Positions 1-7,441 of a stretch of DNA of 37,247 bases are shown piece after piece. The stretch's first letter is position 1. Each line of letters starts with the position of its first letter. The stretch is from assembly GCA_013377095.1 (NCBI GenBank), contig JACAAY010000048.1, positions 1 to 37,247 of the forward strand, written 5' to 3'. The translations under genes were made by a program, and so were the position numbers. The stretch is from Desulfuromonadales bacterium. Its GTDB lineage: Bacteria; Desulfobacterota; Desulfuromonadia; Geobacterales; Pseudopelobacteraceae. The notes under the pieces were generated by a model. That model was not told the DNA's origin. It made no database searches and was given only the letters and a program-made list of their open reading frames with translations.

Positions 1-92
1 AACAAACGTATAAAGTCAAAACGACGACATGCAAAGACCTAACCGGAAATTACTGACTTGAAACGAGTGATTCACAGACATTTGAACTGCGG

Positions 93-2603
93 ATGCTGCG
101 ACATGATGGTTCGCATTTCTGGGCTTTGGTGGAAGCTGGCGTTGAGCCGGTAGCTGCTGGTGTGCCTAACTGCCGCATCGTAATGATTGATATCACAGAG
201 AGAAAATATTTTGAAGAAGCACATCTGGAGAATGAACTGCGACTAAGCGAAGTTATCGATCTCTCCTCTGCAGGATACTTCTGCATTGACCGGGCGGGCT
301 GTTTTCAGAGAGTCAACAGTGCCTGGCTGCGGCTGCATGGCTATGACTCTCCGGATGAAGTCATTGGCCGACACTTTCTTATGGTTCAGGTCGAAGATGA
401 TCAACAGGCTGCCCAGAGATTCGTTGATAGAATGTTTGCTGGAGTAGCCATACCGAGCAACGGCTTGTTTAGCCGAAGGTGCAAGGATGGATCCATTGGT
501 TTTCACACGTTCTCCGTCCGTCCGTTTATGCAGAGAGGAGAAATTGTCGGATTGGAAGGATTCATCATAGACTGCACCGACCAGCAGCGGATCGAAGTTG
601 TGAGGGAGTTTCTGGCCAAGACCAGCAGCGGGGTGCATGACGAGCCTTTCTTTAATACGCTGGCCCGCTTCCTGGCTCAAAACCTCGACATGGATTTCGT
701 CTGTATTGACCGCCTCGAAGGGGATGGCCTGCATGCCCGGACGGTGGCCGTATGGGGCGACGGGCATTTTGAGGATAACTCGACCTATGCGCTTACAGAC
801 ACTCCCTGCGGCGAAGTTGTGGTCAAGACGATTTGTTGCTTTCCCGCAAACGTATGCCAACTGTTTCCCCGTGATCAGGTGCTCCAGGAAATGCGGGCGG
901 AGAGCTATATCGGCGTGACCCTCTTCGGGCACACTGGCCGGCCGATCGGATTGATTGCGTGCGTTGGACGCGGTCCACTGGTGAACCGTTCGCTGGCTGA
1001 AGCGATCATGACGCTGGTCGCTGTGCGCGCTGCCGGAGAAATGGAGCGACTGGAGGCTGAAACGGCTTTGCGCGAGAGCGAGGAAAAATACCGCACGCTG
1101 TTTCGTGAGATGCTGGAGGGATGTGCGCTGCACGAGATTATCTGTGACGCTGAGGGGCATCCCGTTGATTACCGCTTCCTCGCGGTTAACCCGGCTTTTG
1201 AGCGTTTGACCGGTTTAAAGGGTGAAGAAATTACCGGCCGGACCGTTCTGGAGGTGTTGCCGGATATCGAACCCTTCTGGATCGAGACGTATGGCAAGGT
1301 GGCACTCTCAGGTGAACCGGCCTCTTTTGAGCATTATTCAACTGATTTGAAAAAATATTTTGAAGTAACGGCTTTTCAGCCCACACAGAACCAATTCTCC
1401 TGCATACTCGAAGACATTACCGAACGCAAGCGGGCGGAGGAGGAGAGGATAAATCTTGAAACCCAGCTCCACCAGGCCCAGAAAATGGAGTCGGTGGGCC
1501 GCCTGGCCGGTGGTGTGGCGCATGACTTCAACAACATGCTGGGGGTAATTCTCGGCCACGCATGTCTGGTTCTGATGGAGATGGCCCCCTCCCATCCGTA
1601 CCATGCCAACCTGGAGGAAATCCGCAAAGCGACGGAACGGTCCGCCGATCTTACACGGCAATTGCTTGTTTTTGCCCGCAAGCAGGCAATCGCTCCAATA
1701 ACGCTGGACATGAACAGTACCGTGGCCGGCATGCTCAAGATGCTGCAACGGCTGATCGGCGAGAACATTGACCTTACATGGCATCCGCGGGACGGCCTGT
1801 GGGCTGTCAAGGTGGACCAGTCACAGATCGACCAGATTCTGGCCAACCTGTGCGTCAATGCCCGCGATGCGATCACCGATGTCGGCAGGATCACCATCGA
1901 AACGGAAAACTGCACCTTGGATGAGGGTTTTTGTGCCCTGCATGCAGGCTCTATCCCCGGGGAGTATGTGCGACTAACGGTGTGCGACAACGGCTGCGGT
2001 ATGGACAAGGAGACGCAGGACCAGATTTTTGACCCCTTTTTCACCACAAAAGGGGTTGGAAAAGGCACCGGTCTTGGGCTGTCCATGGTCTACGGTGCCG
2101 TCAAACAGAACAACGGTTACATTGACGTATACAGTGAGCCGGGACAGGGCACGACGTTTACTATCTATCTGCCCCGCCACGTTGATGAATCCGCGAACGT
2201 GTCTGCGGCAGGTCCGAACATGACTCCCACGGGGGGGCAGGAAATCATCCTGGTGGTTGAGGATGAGCCGACACTCTTGAAGATGACTTCGAAGATGCTC
2301 GAGAATCAGGGATACACTGTAATTCAGGCCGGCTCCCCTGATACGGCGATCCTTCTGGCAGGGGAACATGCCGGTGAAATTCAGTTGCTTGTGACCGACG
2401 TGGTCATGCCGGATATGAATGGCCGTGATTTGGCGAACACGCTGCTGTCCCGCTTCCCGAACATGAAGCGCGTGTACATGTCGGGCTATACGGCCGATGT
2501 TATTGCCCCGCATGGTGTGCTGGAGGAAGGGGTGCATTTCATACAGAAACCATTTACCGTAACGGATCTGGCTGCAAAGGTGCGTGAGGCTTTGGATGGC
2601 TGA
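93..2603 (+). CDS. Hybrid sensor histidine kinase (PAS/GAF/HisKA/HATPase/REC), 5' end degenerate
   Basis: The 836-aa product ends as a complete hybrid kinase. A PAS remnant covers residues 1-38 (closing with DITERK), followed by a PAS at about 50-165, a GAF-like region at about 170-330 and another PAS at about 345-450 (again ending DITERK). The HisKA box GGVAHDFNN carries phospho-acceptor His477. The HATPase N-box NLCVNARDAI is near 583-592 and its G-boxes are DNGCGMD and GKGTGLGL. The C-terminal receiver has phospho-acceptor Asp769 (TDVVMPDMNG). It should be cytoplasmic, as no membrane segments are visible. The ATG has no Shine-Dalgarno and lies inside a PAS fold. In-frame PAS-like sequence (LETSDSQTFELR) extends back to base 57, where a TGA at 54-56 stops it, and the preceding piece NRKLL is in another frame, so a frameshift near base 56 is likely. 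It heads an operon with the corrinoid protein gene. Confidence 0.85.
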   Translation: MLRHDGSHFWALVEAGVEPVAAGVPNCRIVMIDITERKYFEEAHLENELRLSEVIDLSSAGYFCIDRAGCFQRVNSAWLRLHGYDSPDEVIGRHFLMVQVEDDQQAAQRFVDRMFAGVAIPSNGLFSRRCKDGSIGFHTFSVRPFMQRGEIVGLEGFIIDCTDQQRIEVVREFLAKTSSGVHDEPFFNTLARFLAQNLDMDFVCIDRLEGDGLHARTVAVWGDGHFEDNSTYALTDTPCGEVVVKTICCFPANVCQLFPRDQVLQEMRAESYIGVTLFGHTGRPIGLIACVGRGPLVNRSLAEAIMTLVAVRAAGEMERLEAETALRESEEKYRTLFREMLEGCALHEIICDAEGHPVDYRFLAVNPAFERLTGLKGEEITGRTVLEVLPDIEPFWIETYGKVALSGEPASFEHYSTDLKKYFEVTAFQPTQNQFSCILEDITERKRAEEERINLETQLHQAQKMESVGRLAGGVAHDFNNMLGVILGHACLVLMEMAPSHPYHANLEEIRKATERSADLTRQLLVFARKQAIAPITLDMNSTVAGMLKMLQRLIGENIDLTWHPRDGLWAVKVDQSQIDQILANLCVNARDAITDVGRITIETENCTLDEGFCALHAGSIPGEYVRLTVCDNGCGMDKETQDQIFDPFFTTKGVGKGTGLGLSMVYGAVKQNNGYIDVYSEPGQGTTFTIYLPRHVDESANVSAAGPNMTPTGGQEIILVVEDEPTLLKMTSKMLENQGYTVIQAGSPDTAILLAGEHAGEIQLLVTDVVMPDMNGRDLANTLLSRFPNMKRVYMSGYTADVIAPHGVLEEGVHFIQKPFTVTDLAAKVREALDG
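1456..2603 (+). repeat. Paralogous transmitter-receiver segment, copy 1 (partner 5848-6997)
   Basis: The HisKA-HATPase-REC half of the first kinase is a close paralogue of the same half of the second kinase at 5848-6997. The two run colinear with few gaps. The stretch around the histidine box is nearly identical at nucleotide level, with mostly third-position changes. The sensory halves are unrelated in domain order. The pair could recombine and delete the intervening methyl-transfer genes. Confidence 0.8.
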
Positions 2604-2634
2604 TGACGGGTCTGATCTTTCGGAGGGATGCATC

Positions 2635-3309
2635 ATGAATGTTGCGCGAGTCAGAAAATCGGTGATTGAAGCGATTCTGGAGGGGGATAGGGAGCTGGCC
2701 GGCAGTCTTCTGGACGACTATGCCACCTCAGGCGGTTTCCGTAAGGCGCTTGACGAGGTGCTGGAACCGGCTCTGGTGGAAATTGGAAACAGGTGGGCTG
2801 CGGAGAATATCTCGCTGGCGCAGGGCTATGTCGCGGGAAAAGTTGCGGAAGACATGCTGCATAAGAGTCTCAGGGAGGAACAGGATTCATCGATCAACCT
2901 GGATAATGGGATGACAGTTGTCATCGGAAATATTATTGACGACTATCATTCCCTGGGGAGGAAGCTGGTTTCCATTTTTCTGCAGTCGGCTGGCTGGACG
3001 GTCCATGACCTGGGAAATGATGTGTCACCGGAGGAGTTTGTGGACAAGGCGCTTGAGACAGGTGCGCGCATCATTGCCGTTTCGGCAATGATGTATTCCA
3101 CGGCCGCCAACGTCAGGAGCGTTCGCCATGAGCTTGACCGGAGAAACCTTTCGGGCAGGATCATGCTTGCCGTTGGGGGGGCGGTCTTCAGGCTCAGGCC
3201 CGAGCTTGCAAAAGAGGTCGGTGGCGATGGAACAGCGGCGACGTGCTTTCAGGCGCACAGGGCTTTTTCGGAGCTGTGGGAACGTTCACTGCGGGAGAGC
3301 CCCGTATGA
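2635..3309 (+). CDS. Corrinoid (B12-binding) protein of the MtbC/MtaC type
   Basis: A 224-aa protein with the layout of methyltransferase corrinoid proteins: an N-terminal helical cap domain (about 1-90) and a Rossmann-like cobalamin-binding domain (about 90-210). The base-off signature D-x-H-x-x-G is present as D103-Y-H105-S-L-G108, where His105 would be the lower cobalt ligand. It is followed by the SAMMYSTAAN loop and AVGGAVF, which match the downstream serine and glycine motifs. Such proteins shuttle a methyl group on cobalt between two methyltransferases. The ATG at 2635 was chosen because a GGAGGG ribosome-binding site lies 7 bases upstream; an upstream in-frame ATG overlaps the kinase gene and has none. 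The stop overlaps the next start as ATGA. Confidence 0.88.
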   Translation: MNVARVRKSVIEAILEGDRELAGSLLDDYATSGGFRKALDEVLEPALVEIGNRWAAENISLAQGYVAGKVAEDMLHKSLREEQDSSINLDNGMTVVIGNIIDDYHSLGRKLVSIFLQSAGWTVHDLGNDVSPEEFVDKALETGARIIAVSAMMYSTAANVRSVRHELDRRNLSGRIMLAVGGAVFRLRPELAKEVGGDGTAATCFQAHRAFSELWERSLRESPV

Positions 3310-4331
3310 CAAGCATGGAACGGGTAGTAGCCGCTCTGCAGGGTACGGTGGCAGACCGGCGGGCATGTGCCATGACACTGAGTCTCTATGGCGCAAAACT
3401 CACCGGCTGCCCCCTGACCGAATACTATTGCGATCCGCACAGCTATCTGAAGGGACAGATCGCCGTAGCTGAACAGTGCAGTTCCGACATACTCTTCACC
3501 CCCTTTGCACTGGCCCTGGAGGCCCGGGCATTCGGGAGCGAACTAGTCTCTCTTCAGAAAAGCCCTCCCACGGTACGAAAGCCGTTCATCCGCAATCCTG
3601 ATGATATTGGAAAGATCAGGGTACCTGAACGTGGCAGCGACAAAGGTCTGCTCTATCTCCAGGCATCGGCGCGGCTCCTGGTGGAACATTTTAACGGTAC
3701 GGTTCCGGTCTGCGGGGTACTTACCTCGCCGCTCGATCTTCCGGCGATCATTATGGGAATGGAAAGCTGGCTTGAAATTCTACTCTTTGACAGGGAGCGG
3801 GCATTGACGGTTATTTCGCTCATGTCGGAATATTTCGTAGCCATGGCAAACAGCCTGTTTGAGAACGGCATTAATTTTCTGGCCCTACCCATGATGTTCA
3901 CCAATCCGCAGCTCGTGTTTCAAAAGACCATTGAAGAGCTGATTATTCCGGCATTGGCGAAAATGTTCGCCCAGCTCAAAGGTCCGATAGTCTTTCACCA
4001 TGGAAGTAATCCGCTTGTGGGATACCTGCCGCTGTACCGAACCCTTCCCAATGTGGCCGGTTTTGTGCTTGATCAGCGTGACGACTTTACTGTTGCCCGT
4101 AAGGAGATCGGAGAGAATGTCCTGCTGTTGGGCAACCTGGAGGGGCCAACCCTGGGAAAAATCAGCCCGGGACTGGCAATGGAAAAGACGCGGACGATTC
4201 TTGACAACAGGAAATATGATCGGCATTTCATTTTTGCCACTTCCAGCGCCGACGTGGCGTGGGACACTCCTTTGGAGACCATCAGGGGAATCGGTGAGCT
4301 TGTCAGGCAGTATGGAGCTGGTCATGAATGA
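3306..4331 (+). CDS. Uroporphyrinogen decarboxylase (URO-D)/MtaA-family methyltransferase-like protein
   Basis: A 341-aa TIM-barrel protein of the URO-D superfamily, whose MtaA/MtbA/CmuA branch moves methyl groups between a corrinoid protein and a thiol acceptor. Recognisable segments are the N-terminal ERVVAALQG start typical of this family, the central VCGVLTSPLDLPA block, and the C-terminal WDTPLETIRGI block that aligns with the NTPLENI motif of MtaA-like enzymes. The zinc ligands of MtaA-type enzymes (His-x-Cys and a later Cys) are not kept: H231-H-G233 stands where HxC is expected and TSSAD (312-316) where the cysteine should be. It therefore resembles neither a canonical zinc methyltransferase nor HemE. 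The start is set by the ATGA overlap with the corrinoid gene. It probably acts on that partner, but its reaction is uncertain. Confidence 0.75.
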   Translation: MTSMERVVAALQGTVADRRACAMTLSLYGAKLTGCPLTEYYCDPHSYLKGQIAVAEQCSSDILFTPFALALEARAFGSELVSLQKSPPTVRKPFIRNPDDIGKIRVPERGSDKGLLYLQASARLLVEHFNGTVPVCGVLTSPLDLPAIIMGMESWLEILLFDRERALTVISLMSEYFVAMANSLFENGINFLALPMMFTNPQLVFQKTIEELIIPALAKMFAQLKGPIVFHHGSNPLVGYLPLYRTLPNVAGFVLDQRDDFTVARKEIGENVLLLGNLEGPTLGKISPGLAMEKTRTILDNRKYDRHFIFATSSADVAWDTPLETIRGIGELVRQYGAGHE

Positions 4332-4914
4332 TAAAAAAATCACCTGTCTTGCGTGTGGCGTGTTCAGGATGGAACTGGACGCGCTCATGAGACAGGGAAG
4401 GCTGGACTGCGACCTTATTGCTCTGGATTCCATGCTACACATGAAGCCGGCCAATCTGGAACAGAAGATGGTTCGGGTCATTGCTGCAAGGCAGGACGAC
4501 AAATTTTTAATCCTCTATGGTGATTGTCACCCCCGTATGCATGAAATGCAGGAAGGAGAAAATGCGACAAAGGTGTCCGGGATAAACTGTTGCGAAATTC
4601 TGTTGGGCAGGGATATATACCGGAAACTGCAGAAGGAACAGGCCTTTATTTTTCTGCCGGAATGGACGCTCCGCTGGCATGATGTATTCACACGTGAACT
4701 GGGGTTCGAAAAACCGGATGTTGCTCAGGCCTTCATGAGAGACCATTGCAAGCGACTGGTGTATGTTGATACCGGTGTGATACCCGTGCCTGATGCAACG
4801 CTTGGGGAAATTTCCGGTTTTTTCAATATGCCGGTCGAGGTGCTGCGAACTTCACTCGATTTTCTGCTTCAGGGTATTACCATTGCCCTGCGGAAATTCA
4901 TGGGGACCGATTAA
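4324..4914 (+). CDS. DUF1638 domain protein of a methyltransferase cluster
   Basis: A 196-aa protein that matches the DUF1638 pattern: it opens with a short strand followed by LACGVFRMELDAL, and has a central ILYGDCHPRM motif and scattered conserved cysteines (CLAC near the N-terminus, NCCEIL in the middle). The family has no established biochemical function but is commonly found beside corrinoid proteins and MtaA-like methyltransferases. That context is repeated here, since its start overlaps the end of the MtaA-like gene by 8 bases. No signal peptide or membrane segment is seen, so it should be cytoplasmic. The next kinase gene begins one base after its stop, so all of these genes are presumably co-transcribed. 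Confidence 0.75.
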   Translation: MNDKKITCLACGVFRMELDALMRQGRLDCDLIALDSMLHMKPANLEQKMVRVIAARQDDKFLILYGDCHPRMHEMQEGENATKVSGINCCEILLGRDIYRKLQKEQAFIFLPEWTLRWHDVFTRELGFEKPDVAQAFMRDHCKRLVYVDTGVIPVPDATLGEISGFFNMPVEVLRTSLDFLLQGITIALRKFMGTD

Positions 4915-4915
4915 G

Positions 4916-6997
4916 ATGATACACACTGAATCCGAAAATCGGGCCTTTCACACCCTGCTGGGTGATTTTGTGGAAAATATCCTGAAGTATTCCGATAACC
5001 CCGGCGCCTGTGCCCAATATATAACAACACAAATCCGGGAATTGATTGGGGTCCGTCTGGTGGCGCTTGTATCTGCCGAAGATGGAGCGGATCACACCCT
5101 GGTGGGCATCTGTCCCCAGCGCAAGGAAGCTTACTGGAAACGACCCGAAATCCAGAAGTTCGTCATCAACATGTTAACCTCAACGGTCCCCCGACTTATT
5201 AATCCCGGTACTGATCCCTCCGGGAGTCTCCTTTTGTCCATCGGCATCGGCACATCCTTTGTTATTCCACTGATAGTGGGCGAGGAAAGGGTGGGCATGC
5301 TCGTCCTGCTGGACCTTATGGAAGAGCAGGGCGCCACGATCATTCTTGAGGCGCTTACCCGTATTGCGCGTATTCTTGCTCTGATCTTGAAAAATTCATT
5401 GCTTTACAAAAACCTGGAACATACGGTCGAAATAAGAACCGAGCAACTTGCCAAAAGCGAAGAGCGTTACCGGCGTATCACGGAGGGGCTCACGGATTAT
5501 CTCTATTCGGTGCGCGTTGAAAATGGACGGGCGGTGGAGACAATTCAGAGTCCCGCCTGTACAACGGTGACCGGATATACACCGGAAGAGTTTAACGCCG
5601 ACCCCTATCTCTGGATCAACATGGTTGCGCCGGAGGACAGGAAACTGGTCAGAGAACGGGTGCAGCAGGTTCTGTCCGGCAAGAGCATCCCACCCATGGA
5701 ACATCGTATCATCCGCAAGGACGGAGAGGTGCGCTGGGTGACCGATACGATCATCATGCTTCGGGACGCATCGGGGAGCCTTGTGTCTTATGACGGGGTG
5801 ATCAAGGATATTACGGAGCGCAAGCGGGCTGAAGAGGCGGAGGCCAAACTCGAAATACAGCTCCATCAGGCCCAGAAGTTGGAGTCGGTGGGCCGCCTGG
5901 CCGGCGGTGTTGCGCATGATTTCAACAACATGCTGGGGGTGATCCTCGGCCATGCCTATCTGGTCCTGATGGCGATTGATGGCACCCATCCCTTCTTTGA
6001 AAACCTGGAGGAGATCCGCAAGGCGGCTGAACGATCCGCTGACCTTACCCGGCAATTGCTTACCTTTGCCCGCAAACAGACCGTATCTCCCAAAGTACTG
6101 GACTTGAACAGTACCTTGGGGGGGATGCTCAAGATGCTGCAACGGCTCATCGGAGAGGACATCCAACTCACCTGGCAACCGGCCGGGGATCTGTGGCCGG
6201 TCAAGGTTGATCCGACCCAGGTCGACCAGATCCTGGCCAACCTGTGTGTCAACGCCCGCGACGCGATTGCCGATGTCGGCAAGATAACCATCGAGACGGG
6301 AAACTGCATCCTGAATGAGGAGTATTGCGCTCTTCATGCAGGTTCAGTCCCGGGGGAGTATGTGCGGCTTACGGTGAGTGACAACGGCTGCGGTATGGAC
6401 AAGAGCACACTGGCTCAGATCTTCGAGCCCTTTTATACGACAAAGGGCGTCGGCAAGGGCACCGGCTTGGGGTTGGCCACGGTCTACGGCGCTGTCAAGC
6501 AGAACAACGGCTACATCACTGTTTGCAGTGAGCCGGGTTTGGGAACAACATTCATGATTTATCTGCCTCGGTATACTGATAAGGCCGAACGAACCGCTGC
6601 GGGAAGAGCAGGGGAACCGCTTACGGGCGGTCAGGAAACCATACTGGTGGTGGAGGATGAGTTGGCAATCCTGGAAATGACCACAAAAATACTGAAAAAT
6701 CAGGGGTACACCGTTCTGCAGGCAAACACCGTTGGGGAGGCGCTGGATGTTGCCCGGGACCATGCCGGAGGGATTGATCTGTTAATGACCGATGTGATTA
6801 TGCCCGAAATGAATGGTCGGGATTTGGCAAAAAAACTGAAGAACCTCTACCCGTGTATCAAAAGTTTGTTCATGTCCGGATATCCGGCCGATGTGATCGC
6901 CCAGCACGGTGTACTCGAGGCGGGGTTGTACTTTATCCAGAAACCTTTTTCCATCCCTGCCATGGTAGCCAAGGTGCGTGAGGCGCTGGACAGCTAG
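4916..6997 (+). CDS. Hybrid sensor histidine kinase (GAF-PAS-HisKA-HATPase-REC)
   Basis: A 693-aa cytoplasmic hybrid kinase. Residues about 1-165 form a GAF-like domain, 166-190 a linker helix, 190-310 a PAS with C-terminal PAC ending KDITERKRAEE, then HisKA with GGVAHDFNN (phospho-acceptor His334), HATPase with NLCVNARDAI, DNGCGMD and GKGTGLGL, and a C-terminal receiver with Asp626 (TDVIMPEMNG). The output half is almost a duplicate of the first kinase of this operon, whereas the sensing half differs. The start ATG follows the preceding stop by one base and has only a weak ribosome-binding site, suggesting translational coupling. No DNA-binding output domain is present, so the signal must pass to another protein, possibly the single receiver encoded convergently 15 bases away. 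Confidence 0.9.
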   Translation: MIHTESENRAFHTLLGDFVENILKYSDNPGACAQYITTQIRELIGVRLVALVSAEDGADHTLVGICPQRKEAYWKRPEIQKFVINMLTSTVPRLINPGTDPSGSLLLSIGIGTSFVIPLIVGEERVGMLVLLDLMEEQGATIILEALTRIARILALILKNSLLYKNLEHTVEIRTEQLAKSEERYRRITEGLTDYLYSVRVENGRAVETIQSPACTTVTGYTPEEFNADPYLWINMVAPEDRKLVRERVQQVLSGKSIPPMEHRIIRKDGEVRWVTDTIIMLRDASGSLVSYDGVIKDITERKRAEEAEAKLEIQLHQAQKLESVGRLAGGVAHDFNNMLGVILGHAYLVLMAIDGTHPFFENLEEIRKAAERSADLTRQLLTFARKQTVSPKVLDLNSTLGGMLKMLQRLIGEDIQLTWQPAGDLWPVKVDPTQVDQILANLCVNARDAIADVGKITIETGNCILNEEYCALHAGSVPGEYVRLTVSDNGCGMDKSTLAQIFEPFYTTKGVGKGTGLGLATVYGAVKQNNGYITVCSEPGLGTTFMIYLPRYTDKAERTAAGRAGEPLTGGQETILVVEDELAILEMTTKILKNQGYTVLQANTVGEALDVARDHAGGIDLLMTDVIMPEMNGRDLAKKLKNLYPCIKSLFMSGYPADVIAQHGVLEAGLYFIQKPFSIPAMVAKVREALDS
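5848..6997 (+). repeat. Paralogous transmitter-receiver segment, copy 2 (partner 1456-2603)
   Basis: Second copy of the HisKA-HATPase-REC coding segment, in direct orientation with the copy 4.4 kb upstream. Confidence 0.8.
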
Positions 6998-7012
6998 ATC
7001 AAGAACAACTGA

Positions 7013-7402
7013 TCATCCCTGCAGAGCCTTGCTGACCTGCTCGCCCAACTCTTCCAGATTGTACGGTTTCACCACCACACCTGTAAAACCGTAGCTTCTG
7101 AAATCGGCCATGACCGGATCGTTTGAATACCCGCTCGACACAATCGCCCTGACGTTGGGATCAACTTCCCTGATTTTTTCGATGGCATCCTTGCCCCCCA
7201 TGCCATCTGGTATGGTCAGATCCATGATCACGACGTCAAAGGGGGAGCCCGTTGCAAGAGCGTCGCTATACATGTCCAGCGCCTGATGCCCGTCCCGCGC
7301 AAAGGTGACATCGTACCCGAGATATTCGAGCATTTCTCCCGCTACAACGCTCACAACAATCTCATCATCCATAACAAGAATTTTTCCGACATGTTTTTTC
7401 AT
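7013..7402 (-). CDS. Single-domain response regulator (CheY-like receiver)
   Basis: A 129-aa protein made only of a receiver domain: acidic pocket MDDE near residue 11, phospho-acceptor Asp in VVIMDLTIPDGMGG at about residue 61, the switch Ser in IVSSGYS, and the conserved Lys of VVKPYN. No output domain is attached, so it would act by protein contact or as a phosphate relay or sink. It is encoded convergently to the second hybrid kinase with a 15-base gap, which makes it a plausible relay partner. It lies 39 bases downstream of the DUF4139 gene on the same strand and may be co-transcribed with it. A GGAG site precedes the ATG. Confidence 0.9.
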   Translation of the reverse strand: MKKHVGKILVMDDEIVVSVVAGEMLEYLGYDVTFARDGHQALDMYSDALATGSPFDVVIMDLTIPDGMGGKDAIEKIREVDPNVRAIVSSGYSNDPVMADFRSYGFTGVVVKPYNLEELGEQVSKALQG

Positions 7403-7441
7403 TAATTGATCTCCGTGACAACTCTCCTTGTCCCTGATCGG

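Noticed and set aside
243..1160. Long minus-strand reading frame opposite the first kinase
   Set aside because: It is a shadow of the well-supported kinase frame with no recognisable domain.
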